Shown here: positions 7,850 to 17,988 of the stretch, one piece after another
Layout: each line of letters opens with the position of its first letter
Numbering within the stretch: the stretch's first letter is position 1
Origin: an endosymbiont of Acanthamoeba sp. UWC8
GTDB lineage: Bacteria; Pseudomonadota; Alphaproteobacteria; Rickettsiales; Midichloriaceae
Direction of reading: 5' to 3'
Length of the DNA: 64,000 nt
Assembly (NCBI RefSeq): GCF_000730245.1
Contig: NZ_CP004403.1
Location: 186,001 to 250,000, forward strand
The notes under the pieces: generated by a model
The model's database searches: none
What the model was told of the DNA's origin: nothing
What the model saw: the letters and a program-made list of their open reading frames with translations, nothing else
Position numbers and translations under genes: made by a program

Positions 7850-10107
7850 TATAAAGTTCTTGCCTCTTCAATAAGCTCATAAGCTTCAACTTTGTCACCC
7901 GGCTTAATATCTTCATAGTTTTCAAACGTGATACCGCACTCAAAGCCTGTTCTAACTTCTTTAACATCATCTTTAAAGCGTTTTAAGGCTTTAAGTTTAC
8001 CGTCAAAAATTACTACGTTATCACGAATGAGCCTTGCATTAGCCTGCTTTTTAATCGTACCTTCCGTTACATAGCATCCGGCTACTTTGCCGAATTTGCT
8101 TAAATCGAATACTTCTTTAATATCAACATACCCTAGAATATGCTCTTTAATAGTCGGTGAAAGCATACCAGACATAGCTGCTTTAACATCATCAACCAGA
8201 TTATAAATAACCGAGTAATATCTAATTTCCACCCCGTATTTTCTGGCAAGATCACGAGCAAGACTATTAGCTCTTACGTTAAACCCGACGATAAATGCTT
8301 CGGATGCATTAGCAAGAGTAATGTCAGATTCCGTAATTCCACCAACACCCATATGCAGCATTTTAACTTGAATTTCTTCAGTAGAAAGCTTCATTAAACT
8401 ATTAGAAATAGCTTCGACGGAACCCTGTACATCCGCTTTAATAATAATATTAAATTCTTTAAAGTGGGAGTTCTTAGCTCTTAAGAATAACTGCTCTAAA
8501 GAAGTTTTTCTGGAACTTATTAAGGCTCTTTCTTTTTCTTTATTGATTCTAAACTCAGCAATTTCTTTCGATAATTTTTCATTAGCCGTTATGATAAATT
8601 CATCCCCGGCAATCGGAGCTTCATTTAATCCGAGAACTTCTACAGGTGCTGAAGGCCCTGCTTCAGTAGTTCTCTGCCTTTTATCATTATTTAGAGCTTT
8701 AACTTTACCATATGCTGTTCCGGCAACAATAAAATCACCGTTTCTTAGTGTTCCGTTTTGAACTAAAAGAGTTGTTGCAACCCCTCGCCCTTTATCTACT
8801 TGAGCTTCAATTACTACTCCTTTGGCAAGCCTATTAGGATTAGCTTTTAAGTCCATCACCTCAGCTTGTAGCAATATTGACTCTTCAAGTTTATCAAGGT
8901 TAATCCTTTTTTTAGCAGAAACTTCAACAACAATGGTATCACCGCCCATATCTTCAGGAACAAGTCCATGGATTAAGAGTTCATTTTTAACTCTATTAGC
9001 ATCTGCATCCGGTTTATCAATTTTGTTAATTGCAACAATTATAGGAACTTCAGCTGCTTTTGCATGGTTAATTGCTTCAACTGTCTGCTGCATTATCCCG
9101 TCATCAGCCGCAACAACCAGAACTACTATGTCAGTCGCTTTAGCACCCCTGGAACGCATTGCGGTAAATGCTTCATGCCCTGGAGTATCTAAGAAAGTTA
9201 TATAATGACCGCTTTCAAGTTTAACTTGATATGCCCCGATATGTTGAGTAATACCCCCTGCTTCGCCGCCGACTACATCGGTAGATCTTAGAGCATCAAG
9301 CAATGAGGTTTTACCGTGATCAACGTGCCCCATTACCGTAACAACTGGTGGTCTGGTTTTTAAGCTTTCAGGAGAATCTTCAATTTCACTAAGCAATGAT
9401 TTTTCAATATCTTCAGCAGTTACTCTTTTAACTTTATGACCGAATTCTGTGGCAATAAGTTCAGCAGTATCCGCATCAATTGATTGATTTAGGGTAACCA
9501 TCATTCCCATTTTCATTAATGCTTTTATAACATCTGCAGCTTTTTCCGACATACGGTTTGCAAGCTCTTGAACACTGATTACATCAGGTAAAATAACTTC
9601 ACGGAAAACTTTTTCCTTATCTTTCGGAGTATCAAAATTTCGCTTAAATTTATCTTTAGATCTTTTAAACGGTGAGGAACTTTTGTTTCTTCTGAAAGTT
9701 CCGTCTTCCTGATCCATCATCATAACTTGCGCAACAGAGAGTTTTTTATTAACTCTCTTATCCGGCTCTGCTTTTTTAACCGGAGCAGTGAATTTTTCTT
9801 CTTCCTCAATTTCAGCTTTGGTTTTCTTCTTAGCGATTATAACCCCGGGCTTAATATTAGTGTCCGTAGGTTTGGTCTCTTTATCCGCTACACCGACAAT
9901 ATCTTTTTTAACTTCGGTTTCAGGTTGTTTTTCTTCTTTAGGTTTTAAACTTGCACCAATGGTATTTAAATTTTTAACTTTACCTTTAGTAAGAAGTATA
10001 GCCTTTAGCTCATTACTTCTTTTCTTAGCTTCTTCTTCATGCCTCTGTTTTTCTTGTGCAATTCTTTTTTGCTCTTCAGGGCTTATGTTTTCTTCTACTT
10101 TTTCCAC
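7849..10107 (-). CDS. infB: Translation initiation factor IF-2, core part with a probable GTG start
   Basis: This 752-residue frame carries the complete IF-2 machinery: a Lys/Glu-rich lead, the IF2_N helical segment ([20 protein letters not shown]), the G domain ([28 protein letters not shown]) and domains II, III and IV. IF-2 is the GTPase that places fMet-tRNA on the 30S subunit and promotes 50S joining. The usual alphaproteobacterial N-terminal piece is encoded just upstream in 10108-10577 but is cut off by an in-frame TAA and a one-base frameshift. The first start available in this frame is the GTG at 10107, without an obvious Shine-Dalgarno site. E. coli IF-2 also has internally initiated short forms that support growth, so this core could suffice. 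Without lesions the gene would span 7849-10577, about 909 residues. Confidence 0.9.
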   Translation of the reverse strand: MEKVEENISPEEQKRIAQEKQRHEEEAKKRSNELKAILLTKGKVKNLNTIGASLKPKEEKQPETEVKKDIVGVADKETKPTDTNIKPGVIIAKKKTKAEIEEEEKFTAPVKKAEPDKRVNKKLSVAQVMMMDQEDGTFRRNKSSSPFKRSKDKFKRNFDTPKDKEKVFREVILPDVISVQELANRMSEKAADVIKALMKMGMMVTLNQSIDADTAELIATEFGHKVKRVTAEDIEKSLLSEIEDSPESLKTRPPVVTVMGHVDHGKTSLLDALRSTDVVGGEAGGITQHIGAYQVKLESGHYITFLDTPGHEAFTAMRSRGAKATDIVVLVVAADDGIMQQTVEAINHAKAAEVPIIVAINKIDKPDADANRVKNELLIHGLVPEDMGGDTIVVEVSAKKRINLDKLEESILLQAEVMDLKANPNRLAKGVVIEAQVDKGRGVATTLLVQNGTLRNGDFIVAGTAYGKVKALNNDKRQRTTEAGPSAPVEVLGLNEAPIAGDEFIITANEKLSKEIAEFRINKEKERALISSRKTSLEQLFLRAKNSHFKEFNIIIKADVQGSVEAISNSLMKLSTEEIQVKMLHMGVGGITESDITLANASEAFIVGFNVRANSLARDLARKYGVEIRYYSVIYNLVDDVKAAMSGMLSPTIKEHILGYVDIKEVFDLSKFGKVAGCYVTEGTIKKQANARLIRDNVVIFDGKLKALKRFKDDVKEVRTGFECGITFENYEDIKPGDKVEAYELIEEARTL

Positions 10108-10577
10108 TACCGGTTCAGGTTTAGGTTCTACAACTACTACTTTTTCTTCTTCTTTCTCTTTCCGGGCTTTATTGCTGCGGCCTCTTCAGCCTTCTTTTTA
10201 GCTTTACTGATAAGCTCTTGTTGCTCTAAGCGTTATTTTTCTTCTTCTTTAAGCCTTTCTTGTTCTATTTTTTTATCTATTTCAGCTTTGCGTAAAACTT
10301 CAACTCTTCTTTCTCTTTCTTCTAAAGTTAGCCCGTCCAGCTCATCGATTCCGTAGTTACTGACTTTTTGTTTAGGAGAAGCCTTAGTTGAACCTCTTGC
10401 TTTAGTAACAACTACAACAGTACCTTTTGAATGAGTAACCGGTTGCTGAGCAGGCCTGTTTTTTATCTGTACCCCCCCGGATACACCAAGCTTACCTCCG
10501 GCATTACTAAGACCCAAAGTACCTGACTTTAGTGTTAAAGTTTTTTTGCCTGTAGATTGGTCTTTATTATCACTCAT
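10108..10577 (-). pseudogene. infB: Detached 5' part of infB (IF-2 N-terminal domain)
   Basis: An ATG at 10575-10577 opens MSDNKDQSTGKKTLTLKSG, the typical alphaproteobacterial IF-2 beginning, and runs 114 residues to a TAA at 10233-10235 (after ERLKEEEK). The same frame then continues [19 protein letters not shown], so the TAA most simply replaces a Gln codon (CAA). Between about 10185 and 10155 the frame must shift by one missing base to continue [10 protein letters not shown], which leads into the core frame. The stop and the deletion sit about 70 bp apart in the charged linker. The 114-residue fragment may still be translated because it follows nusA by only 22 bases. Confidence 0.8.
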
Positions 10578-10599
10578 TAAATACTACCTCGCCGAGAAT

Positions 10600-12165
10600 T
10601 TATTTTTGAGCTGCCTCAGGTTCGAAATACGCAACCTTTCTTGCAGCCATAATTATATTGTCAATTTCTTTATTGCTAAGCCCGCTTTTCGGACATAGCT
10701 CTACCAACTCATCATGAGATAAGTCCGCTAAATCATTTAATTTTTTAATATTGCTCTTATATAATTTTATAGCAAAATCATTAGTTATACCTTCCAGCTT
10801 TAGAATTTCAGGATCAACTTTACTTAGCTCTTCCGCCTGTGGAGTAATTAATTGCGAAGCATCCTCATGAACTAAAGCATATTGCCCGGCTCTGGAAATC
10901 AACTCTTCGGCAATACCTTCATCAAGTCCTTCAATATTAGCTAAATCTTTAATTTCCGCATCAGCAATGTCTTGAATCGAGGAAAATCCTTCTGACGCAA
11001 GAAGTTGCGCTAAAATTTCTTCCAAATCAAGAGCAGCCATAAATTTAGCAGTAATTGCATTAAATTCTTCGGTTCTTCTCTTGGATTCTAAATCTTCAGT
11101 AATTACATCCAAGTTCCAGCCCACTATCTGGGAAGCAAGCCTTACGTTCTGCCCACGCTTACCGATTGCAATACTTAATTGCTCATCAGGAACGACAGCC
11201 TCAATTCTTTTCTTATCCTCATCAATAATAACTTTAGTGACTCCGGCCGGAGCAAGCGCATTAACGACTAGTGTCGCATAATCCGAACTCCAAGGAATAA
11301 TATCAATCTTCTCGCCGCCCAGCTCGGATATTACCGCTTGAACTCTTGAACCTCTGACGCCTACGCATGAACCAACGGCATCTATTGAGGAATCCGAGGA
11401 ATACACTGCTATCTTAGATCTTAAGCCCGGGTCTCTCGCCACTGCTTTAATCTCAATAATTCTATCATAAATTTCAGGAACTTCTTGAGTAAATAATTTA
11501 GAAAGGAAATCGTTATGAGTTCTTGTAAGAACAATTTGCGGTCCTTTGCTATCTTTATTAACTTCAAGCACTAATGCCCTAATTCTATCACCTTGCTTCA
11601 CTTTATCATTTTTAAGCAGATTTTCTTTTTTAATTAAAGCTTCTGCCGAACCGATTTTGATTAAAATATTTCCGTATTCTACTTTTTCAATTACTCCACT
11701 TATAATCTCGCCGACTCTGTTTTTAAACTCATCATATTGTTTATTCTTCTCAATTTCTCTAACTTTATTGGTAATTACCTGCTTGGCGGATTGGGCAGCA
11801 ACTCTTCCTAGGTCAATAGGAGGAAGCGGTTCTGAGATTATATCGCCGACTTCGGCATCTTCACTTTTATTTTTTGCATCAGAGAGCGCAATTTTGTTTA
11901 AGCTTCTAATATATTCATCAACTTCATCACCCAATTCATCTTCAACGTTGTCAACGACCAACATTTCTCTATAAAGCCTAATCTCACCGGTTTTACGATC
12001 AATTTCAGCACGAACGGAATGTTCATGACCATACTTTCTTCTTGCTGCAATTCTCACAGCTTCTTCTAATGCTTCAAGAATTAAATCTCTATGTATGGAT
12101 TTTTCTCTTGCAACAGCATCTGCGATTTGTAAGATTTCAGTACTTCCAAAACTTCTCTCGCTCAT
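10600..12165 (-). CDS. nusA: Transcription termination/antitermination factor NusA
   Basis: The 521-residue protein has the standard order: N-terminal RNA-polymerase-binding domain (ADAVAREKSIHRDLILEALE), an S1 domain (GEIISGVIEKVEYGNILIKI), two KH domains with VGVRGSRVQAVISELGGEKI and IAIGKRGQNVRLASQIV, and C-terminal helix-hairpin-helix acidic repeats (ASEGFSSIQDIADAEIKDLA). NusA binds RNA polymerase and controls pausing, termination and antitermination. Gene order rimP-nusA-infB is conserved; the small ylxR gene often found between nusA and infB is absent here, the gap being 22 bp. Confidence 0.96.
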   Translation of the reverse strand: MSERSFGSTEILQIADAVAREKSIHRDLILEALEEAVRIAARRKYGHEHSVRAEIDRKTGEIRLYREMLVVDNVEDELGDEVDEYIRSLNKIALSDAKNKSEDAEVGDIISEPLPPIDLGRVAAQSAKQVITNKVREIEKNKQYDEFKNRVGEIISGVIEKVEYGNILIKIGSAEALIKKENLLKNDKVKQGDRIRALVLEVNKDSKGPQIVLTRTHNDFLSKLFTQEVPEIYDRIIEIKAVARDPGLRSKIAVYSSDSSIDAVGSCVGVRGSRVQAVISELGGEKIDIIPWSSDYATLVVNALAPAGVTKVIIDEDKKRIEAVVPDEQLSIAIGKRGQNVRLASQIVGWNLDVITEDLESKRRTEEFNAITAKFMAALDLEEILAQLLASEGFSSIQDIADAEIKDLANIEGLDEGIAEELISRAGQYALVHEDASQLITPQAEELSKVDPEILKLEGITNDFAIKLYKSNIKKLNDLADLSHDELVELCPKSGLSNKEIDNIIMAARKVAYFEPEAAQK

Positions 12166-12183
12166 CTTAGCTTAAAACCTCGT

Positions 12184-12687
12184 TTATTTCGTGTTAGAGT
12201 TTATATTAGAATCAAAATATTGCAAGAAAGCTTCTTCAATATTATTAAAATTTAAATTTATTATTTCATTTGCATCTTTCGGCAAAATTACAATATTTTC
12301 TTCGTTGACTTCATTAATTTTACCGACAAATCTTCTTCTTCCGTCTACTGCTTCGAATATAGTTAACTTAATTATATTGCCTATATTATTTTCAAAATCC
12401 TTTAAACGAGTTAACGGTCTATTTAAACCGGGAGAGCTAACTTCTAGGGTATATCTTTCATCGATTATATCCTCAACATCAAGCAGTGCGGATATATGTC
12501 TGCTAACTTGTTCACAATCTTCAATAGCAATATTCTCATTATCCATTCTATCAATCATGATTTGCAAGGTCTTGCTTCTCCCTGCTTGGAGATTTTTAAT
12601 TCTGACTATATCAAAGCCTAAAGCCCTAACTGATTCATTAATAATCTCAAAAATCTTACTTTCCGCCTGTGTTTGGTAAATTGCCAT
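12184..12687 (-). CDS. rimP: Ribosome maturation factor RimP
   Basis: The 167-residue protein shows the RimP signature: an N-terminal alpha/beta domain (IINESVRALGFDIVRIKN) and the conserved LEVSSPGLNRPLTRLKDFE motif, then a C-terminal Sm-like barrel. RimP assists 30S maturation. It opens the rimP-nusA-infB-rbfA operon, 18 bases upstream of nusA. A terminator hairpin lies just upstream of its start and separates it from cysQ, so an operon promoter is likely in or near the 100-bp gap. Confidence 0.93.
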   Translation of the reverse strand: MAIYQTQAESKIFEIINESVRALGFDIVRIKNLQAGRSKTLQIMIDRMDNENIAIEDCEQVSRHISALLDVEDIIDERYTLEVSSPGLNRPLTRLKDFENNIGNIIKLTIFEAVDGRRRFVGKINEVNEENIVILPKDANEIINLNFNNIEEAFLQYFDSNINSNTK

Positions 12688-12710
12688 GTCTTTTAAAAAT
12701 TAATTAAAAC

Positions 12711-12735
12711 AAAAGGCGGGAAAACCCCACCTTTT
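12711..12735 (-). terminator. Intrinsic terminator between cysQ and rimP
   Basis: On the minus strand a 10-bp stem (AAAAGGTGGG / CCCGCCTTTT, one G-U pair, 5-nt loop) is followed by GTTTTAATTAATTTTT. It lies about 57 bases after the cysQ stop and 24 bases before the rimP ATG. It most likely ends dxs-cysQ transcription; attenuation of the rimP operon is an alternative if its promoter lies further upstream. Confidence 0.75.
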
Positions 12736-12791
12736 GTGGTATATAAACACTAAATCAGAGCGATTGTCAAGAATTGTTATCATCAATGAAA

Positions 12792-13610
12792 TTATAATAA
12801 CTCTGCTAATTTTTGCCTAATGTAATCTTCTCCAATATGAGAGCTAAAAGCCACGAAATTCGGGCATCTTAAAGAATTTTTATTGTAAGTTAGTATATTA
12901 CCCTTTCTATCGAAAATTAAACCTCCTGCGCAAGTCAAAATAGCATGCCCGGCGGCTATGTCCCAAGTGTTTATGCGTGAAAAATTTGAATACATATCAT
13001 ATATTCCTTCTGCGACTAAACAAAACTTAAAAGAGCTTGAAACCTGTTCTGACGATGTAACATTCAGAGAAGCGATAAAATTCAAAGCATCTTCACCTAA
13101 GTGCCTGGTCGGAACTACAATATTTAGAGCTTTATCGTTTTTTATATTTTGGTTAACTTTTATTTGAGTAGTAATGCCGTTGTATTCCTTATAAGCTTTT
13201 TTATCAGCGCTTGTATAATATAGGGCTTGTTTTAAGGGTTGGTAAATAATACCAAATTCAGAGGTTTTATTTTTAATTAAAGCGATATTGATTGTAAAGT
13301 CGCCCTTTTTTCTAATAAAAGATTTTGTGCCGTCAATAGGGTCAATTAACCAGTAAGTATCGTTTTCTTTTAATATATCCATATTATGTTCCTGATCCGC
13401 TTCTTCGGAAATAATCGGTATATGAGGAAACATTTGCTTAAGTTGAGCAGTGATTAAATCGCTTAATTCCTGATCTGCAATTGTTACAGGAGATTTATCG
13501 GGCTTATACTGCACATTGATATTGGAAAAATCATAATATCTCCTCGCCTGCTCTCCGGCCTCTTTAACTAAAATAATAAGCTTTTCTATTTGATTTTGTT
13601 TAAGCAGCAT
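12792..13610 (-). CDS. cysQ: 3'(2'),5'-bisphosphate nucleotidase, CysQ-like
   Basis: The 272-residue protein belongs to the inositol-monophosphatase superfamily. Metal-binding motifs are present: IISEEAD, then [13 protein letters not shown] (the DPxDGT loop) and the C-terminal [10 protein letters not shown]. The [12 protein letters not shown] stretch after the DG loop fits CysQ, which hydrolyses 3'-phosphoadenosine 5'-phosphate to AMP and so removes a toxic by-product. Other members of the family act on inositol phosphate, and sequence alone does not settle the substrate. Its start overlaps the end of dxs by 11 bases, so the two genes are coupled. Confidence 0.85.
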   Translation of the reverse strand: MLLKQNQIEKLIILVKEAGEQARRYYDFSNINVQYKPDKSPVTIADQELSDLITAQLKQMFPHIPIISEEADQEHNMDILKENDTYWLIDPIDGTKSFIRKKGDFTINIALIKNKTSEFGIIYQPLKQALYYTSADKKAYKEYNGITTQIKVNQNIKNDKALNIVVPTRHLGEDALNFIASLNVTSSEQVSSSFKFCLVAEGIYDMYSNFSRINTWDIAAGHAILTCAGGLIFDRKGNILTYNKNSLRCPNFVAFSSHIGEDYIRQKLAELL

Positions 13611-15522
13611 TTTTCAGTTTCATATCTAATAGTTTTGTTACTTCTTTAATAATTTTAGAAGCATTAAGCCCCGCTTCTTCATACATAACATCCACATTAT
13701 TATGATCGATAAATCGATCAGGTAAGAACATTGCTCTGAATTTCAGATTATTGGAATCAAGTAGACCTTCCTGTGATAAAAATTGCATTACATGGGAACC
13801 GAACCCACCTATCGCTCCTTCCTCCAGTGTAATCAGCACCTCATGATTTTCGGCAAGATTTAAGATTAGCTGCTCATCAATAGGTTTAGCAAATCTTGCA
13901 TCAGCTACAGTAATTTTAATATTAAATTGTTTTTCAATTTCGTGAGCAGCTTTTAAAGCTTCCTCAAGCCTGGTACCAAGCGAAAGGACGGCTACTCTCT
14001 TGCCTTCTCTTACCACTCTACCCTTACCGATGGTAAACGGCTCAATCTTGGCCGGTATCTCTGCAAATGCGGCTTCTCCCCTTGGAAACCTGAAAGCTGA
14101 CGGCCTATCATTAATCATATAGCAAGTTTGTATGGCGCGCATTAATTCAAGCTCATCGCTTGGTGCTATAACTACAAAGTTCGGTAACATTGCCAGATAT
14201 GCTATATCAAACGAACCTGCATGCGTAGAGCCGTCTGATCCCACTAAGCCAGCTCGATCAATTGCAAATCTTACCGGTATCGATTGAATAGCAACGTCAT
14301 GTACTACTTGATCAAATGCTCTTTGCAAAAATGTTGAATAAATAGCAACAAATGGCTTAACCTTATCAAGTGCTAAACCTGCTGCAAAAGTTACCGCATG
14401 TTGCTCTGCAATCCCGACATCAAACATTCTATCCGGGAATCGTTCTGCAAATATATTTAGTCCCGTACCTGAAGGCATTGCCGCCGTGATACCGACCACA
14501 CTTTCATCATATTCGGCAATTTTAGTTAAACTTTCGGCAAACACTTTAGTATAGGTAGGCCTGATACTTTTTGACTTGATCTGAATTTTAGTATCTAAAT
14601 CAAACTTGGATACCGCATGGAATCCTTCCAAGCACTCTTCCGGTGAACCGAACCCCTTCCCTTTTTTAGTTATAACATGAAGAAGTATTGGGCTTGAAAT
14701 CCCTTCCGCTTCTTTTATATTTTCCAAAATAGGAACCAGTTGATCAAGGTCATGCCCGTCAACCGGGCCTACATAGTGAAACCCCATTTCTTCAAAGAAG
14801 TTTCCGCCTGTAGTAAAATCCTTAGCATATTTTTTAGCTTTCTTAGCAAAATTTTCTATAGGGGAAGGCATATGGTTTAAAAAGTTTTTCGCTAGGCTTC
14901 TTACGCTTAAATAAGGCTTCGATGACATAAGCCTGCATAAATATTGGCTCATTGCGCCGACTGCAGGTGCAATTGACATTTTATTGTCATTTAATATCAC
15001 AACCATTTTTTTCTTTAGGTGCCCTGCATTATTCATCGCTTCATAAGCCATTCCTGCACTAATTGAACCATCTCCGATTACCGCAATCACATCATGGTCG
15101 CTTTCATTTATATCTCTTGCAATAGCAAGGCCTAAAGCAGCCGAGATAGAAGTGGAGCTATGCCCTGCCCCGAATACGTCATATTCACTTTCAGAGCGTT
15201 TTAAAAACCCTGAAATACCTCCGGGTTGTCTTATGGTATGTAATTTATCTTTCCTGCCGGTTAATACTTTATGCGGATATGCCTGATGCCCGATATCCCA
15301 GACCAGCAAATCTTTCGGAGTATTAAAAACATAATGTAGCGCAACCGTAAGTTCGGCGACTCCTAAACCGGCGCCCAAGTGTCCGCCCGTTTTAGATATG
15401 GTAGATATGATTTCTTCTCTTAACTCTTCAGAGAGCTGTTTTAATTCTTCAATATTTAAGTTTTTTAAATCGGAAGGGTAGTTAACACTATCTAAGATTT
15501 TATATGGATGTTGTTTGACCAT
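13600..15522 (-). CDS. dxs: 1-deoxy-D-xylulose-5-phosphate synthase
   Basis: The 640-residue protein has the full transketolase-like layout. [20 protein letters not shown] and [17 protein letters not shown] are near the start; the thiamine-diphosphate motif begins [19 protein letters not shown]; the pyrimidine domain has [15 protein letters not shown]; and [18 protein letters not shown] precedes the C-terminal domain. It condenses pyruvate and glyceraldehyde-3-phosphate in the first step of the MEP isoprenoid pathway. The length is normal. The gene overlaps cysQ by 11 bases, and the region upstream (15523-15669) is shared with a divergent gene and should hold both promoters. Confidence 0.97.
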   Translation of the reverse strand: MVKQHPYKILDSVNYPSDLKNLNIEELKQLSEELREEIISTISKTGGHLGAGLGVAELTVALHYVFNTPKDLLVWDIGHQAYPHKVLTGRKDKLHTIRQPGGISGFLKRSESEYDVFGAGHSSTSISAALGLAIARDINESDHDVIAVIGDGSISAGMAYEAMNNAGHLKKKMVVILNDNKMSIAPAVGAMSQYLCRLMSSKPYLSVRSLAKNFLNHMPSPIENFAKKAKKYAKDFTTGGNFFEEMGFHYVGPVDGHDLDQLVPILENIKEAEGISSPILLHVITKKGKGFGSPEECLEGFHAVSKFDLDTKIQIKSKSIRPTYTKVFAESLTKIAEYDESVVGITAAMPSGTGLNIFAERFPDRMFDVGIAEQHAVTFAAGLALDKVKPFVAIYSTFLQRAFDQVVHDVAIQSIPVRFAIDRAGLVGSDGSTHAGSFDIAYLAMLPNFVVIAPSDELELMRAIQTCYMINDRPSAFRFPRGEAAFAEIPAKIEPFTIGKGRVVREGKRVAVLSLGTRLEEALKAAHEIEKQFNIKITVADARFAKPIDEQLILNLAENHEVLITLEEGAIGGFGSHVMQFLSQEGLLDSNNLKFRAMFLPDRFIDHNNVDVMYEEAGLNASKIIKEVTKLLDMKLKNAA

Positions 15523-15669
15523 GCCGGAACTTCATATTTTTGTTCCCAAGTATAATGAAAAAGATTAATTTTATCAAAGAAATAAACAAATAGATGGAAT
15601 ATTTTTTTGCTTGTTTTATATAGGGTATATATAAAGTAGGCATTATCAGTTAAACCAGAGAGAAGATTT

Positions 15670-16089
15670 ATGGAATATAAATTAATTGTGCAGGACTCTG
15701 AAAATTCTGAAATTACAGAAATACTTAAGCAAGGAGTTAGATCTTATAGCTCTGCCTATTTTAACGGAGTGGTGGGGGGAGATAGCTTTGTTATATACGC
15801 TCAAAATAAGGTAGGGAAAGTGATCGGAGGTATCTCGGGGAATTTGGGAAGGTATGCAAAAGTTGCGTGGGCGTGGGTTGATGAAGAACATCGAAGTCAA
15901 AAGCTCGGGACAAAACTTTTTAACGAACTGGATAAGTTTGCAAAGTTAAAGGGTTCGAAGTATATTCTACTTGATACTTTTGATTTTCAGGCACGGCCTT
16001 TTTATGAGAAAATAGGTTATGAATGCATTGGTACAGTAAAGCGGTTGGTAGAGGGCTATGATTGCCACTTTATGAGAAAAGAGTTATGA
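15670..16089 (+). CDS. GNAT-family N-acetyltransferase
   Basis: The 139-residue protein is a single GNAT domain. The acetyl-CoA loop is seen as VDEEHRSQKLGTKLFNELDK (motif A, R/Q-x-x-G-x-G/K type), followed by GSKYILLDTFDFQARPFYEK and IGYECIGTVKRL, the usual motif B 'FYeklGF' ending. GNAT enzymes acetylate amines on proteins, antibiotics or small molecules; the substrate cannot be read from sequence. A ribosome-binding site (AGAGAGAAG) precedes the ATG. It is the first of three closely spaced plus-strand genes up to 17785. Confidence 0.85.
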   Translation: MEYKLIVQDSENSEITEILKQGVRSYSSAYFNGVVGGDSFVIYAQNKVGKVIGGISGNLGRYAKVAWAWVDEEHRSQKLGTKLFNELDKFAKLKGSKYILLDTFDFQARPFYEKIGYECIGTVKRLVEGYDCHFMRKEL

Positions 16090-16110
16090 ATTTTTAGGGG
16101 GAATGGACTT

Positions 16111-16968
16111 ATGAAAAATCACTTGTTTTGTTTTGGGCTTGGTTATACTGCTCTTGAAGTTATAAGAGAGCTAAATTCATTAGAACCTGAAAGTTGGAAA
16201 TATTCGGGCACAAAACGCAATCCGGCCAACGTTCCCGATAAGCCGATAATTGAAATAATTGATTTTGATGATCTTATCATTATACCCAAATCAGTTACTC
16301 ATATACTTCTTTCCATACCGCCTAAAGAAGATGGTGATATAATATACAACCGATTTTTACATCAAATTAAAAAGTTACCTAACCTGAAATGGATAGGTTA
16401 CTTTTCAACAACCGGAGTTTACGGGGATTATCAAGGTGAATGGGTAGATGAACAGAGTTTAACAAAAACTGAGAACTTCCGATCGCTTTTAAGGCTTAAA
16501 GCTGAATCACAATGGCAAAGTCTTACCGAATTAGCAGCTGTCAATATATTTAGGCTTTCCGCAATTTACGGAGTTAATAGAAGCGAGTTTGAAAAGATTT
16601 TATCAGGTAGAGCTCAAGTTATTATTAAACCTAATCAATTTTTTTCCAGAATTCATGTGAATGATATTGCTCAAATTGTGGCAAAAGCAATTACTTTCTC
16701 AGCTACAAAGGAAATTTATAACTTATCCGATGATTATCCGTGCGCGCAGAATGAAGTTACCGAATATGCTTATAAGCTTTTAAACTTAACTCCTCCAAAA
16801 CCGATTGCTTTTAAGGAAGCTGAGTTATCGGAAATAGCACAATCATTTTATCTGGAAAGTAAGCGTGTAAGCAATAATAAAGTTAAACAAGGTTTAGGTA
16901 TTAATTTAAGATACCCTACTTTTAAAGAAGGGTTACAAGCTATATTCAAAGAGATTCATGAAAGCTAA
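16111..16968 (+). CDS. NAD(P)-binding Rossmann-fold protein, YeeZ-like SDR
   Basis: The 285-residue protein starts with a Rossmann motif (FCFGLGYTALEVI) and then follows an atypical short-chain dehydrogenase/epimerase pattern: HILLSIPPKEDGD, IGYFSTTGVYGDYQGEWVDE (the S/T-T-G-V-Y-G strand), RLKAESQWQ and RLSAIYGVNRS, FSRIHVNDIAQIV. The YxxxK pair is replaced by the extended-SDR type seen in YeeZ-like proteins. Substrate unknown. A strong AGGGGG site precedes the ATG, 21 bp after the acetyltransferase stop, and its 3' end overlaps the next gene by 11 bases, so the three genes form one unit. Confidence 0.8.
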   Translation: MKNHLFCFGLGYTALEVIRELNSLEPESWKYSGTKRNPANVPDKPIIEIIDFDDLIIIPKSVTHILLSIPPKEDGDIIYNRFLHQIKKLPNLKWIGYFSTTGVYGDYQGEWVDEQSLTKTENFRSLLRLKAESQWQSLTELAAVNIFRLSAIYGVNRSEFEKILSGRAQVIIKPNQFFSRIHVNDIAQIVAKAITFSATKEIYNLSDDYPCAQNEVTEYAYKLLNLTPPKPIAFKEAELSEIAQSFYLESKRVSNNKVKQGLGINLRYPTFKEGLQAIFKEIHES

Positions 16969-17785
16969 ATTTTATTATATTTTAATAGTTATTGTAATAA
17001 CTATTTCTCGGTTTGTATCTTTAGCATTTGGCGCTCAAGAGAAAAATATTGTTTATATATATCAAGATGAAGGTGTTAGCGACGAATCATTATTACATAC
17101 CATCTCTACCTTAAAAACTATTTTACCTTCAAGCTATATTGTAAATAAAATCAATGCAAAGGAAGTAAAATTTGGCCAATGGGCTAAAAATGCAGCGTTA
17201 TTCGTAATGCCGGGTGGAGCTGACCTACCTTATGTTAAAAAATTAAACGGTAAGGGTAATAGAAATATTAAAAATTATGTTAGCAACGGAGGTTCATATT
17301 TAGGTATTTGTGCCGGTGCTTATTATGCTTCAGCCTATGTAGAATTTGATCAAGGAGGTGAATTGGAAGTAGTAGGATATCGAGAACTTGCATTTTTCCC
17401 GGGCAAATCAATAGGATCTGTTTTAGCTAAGTACAGCTACAAAAATAACAGCGGTTCCCGAGCCTCTAAACTACATATTACCTTAGATAATGTTAAAGAA
17501 ACAGTTACTTACTACAACGGAGGCGGATACTTCGCCGATGTAAACAAGTATCCTAATGTTACAGCCATCGGATATTATGAAAATAATTTGCCCTCGATAA
17601 TATATATTACTTATGAGAAAGGAAACATTGTATTATCAGGCGCACACTTTGAATATACTCCCTCTTTATTGGATGCAAATGATCCATATTTAAAAGATAT
17701 TTTGCCGGCTTTAGAGTATCATAACACCTCACGCAGCCTTCTAACAATAGAAATACTTAAAAAGCTTGGTATAAATTATGATTAA
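16958..17785 (+). CDS. Exported class I amidotransferase-fold protein (BPL_N type)
   Basis: The 275-residue protein has an N-terminal hydrophobic export signal (YYILIVIVITISRFVSLAFG) followed by a domain like the N-terminal domain of eukaryotic biotin-protein ligase (BPL_N). This is a class I glutamine-amidotransferase-like fold. Visible landmarks are NIVYIYQDEGVS, LFVMPGGADLPYV (oxyanion strand) and the nucleophile elbow GICAGAYYAS with Cys118. A late SGAHFEYTP could supply the His of the triad, as in 'GxHPE'-type ends, with Glu two residues on. The reaction is unknown for most members. It overlaps the reductase gene by 11 bases. A second, unrelated-in-context protein of this fold lies at 54036-56555. 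Confidence 0.8.
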   Translation: MKAKFYYILIVIVITISRFVSLAFGAQEKNIVYIYQDEGVSDESLLHTISTLKTILPSSYIVNKINAKEVKFGQWAKNAALFVMPGGADLPYVKKLNGKGNRNIKNYVSNGGSYLGICAGAYYASAYVEFDQGGELEVVGYRELAFFPGKSIGSVLAKYSYKNNSGSRASKLHITLDNVKETVTYYNGGGYFADVNKYPNVTAIGYYENNLPSIIYITYEKGNIVLSGAHFEYTPSLLDANDPYLKDILPALEYHNTSRSLLTIEILKKLGINYD

Positions 17786-17988
17786 AATTATGCCAGAAAT
17801 ACTTCGCATATACTTTATTGTTACCTTATAAGCATGATATAGCTAATAACCTATTAGCCTTTAGCATAAAATCCTCTAATAATTTTAAGGTTATGGATAA
17901 TATAATATCACAAAGTGTTGTATATAGCCCAGCGCAACAAAGTATTATAAAAATGCATAAATCTACTTTTATGATTAATCAATTAATT

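Noticed and set aside
8543-9205. Plus-strand reading frames opposite infB
   Set aside because: They are antisense to strongly conserved GTPase-domain sequence and have no conserved motif of their own.
10108-10240. Programmed ribosomal frameshift in infB
   Set aside because: There is no slippery heptamer, and an in-frame TAA precedes the shift by dozens of codons, so frameshifting alone cannot rescue the protein.
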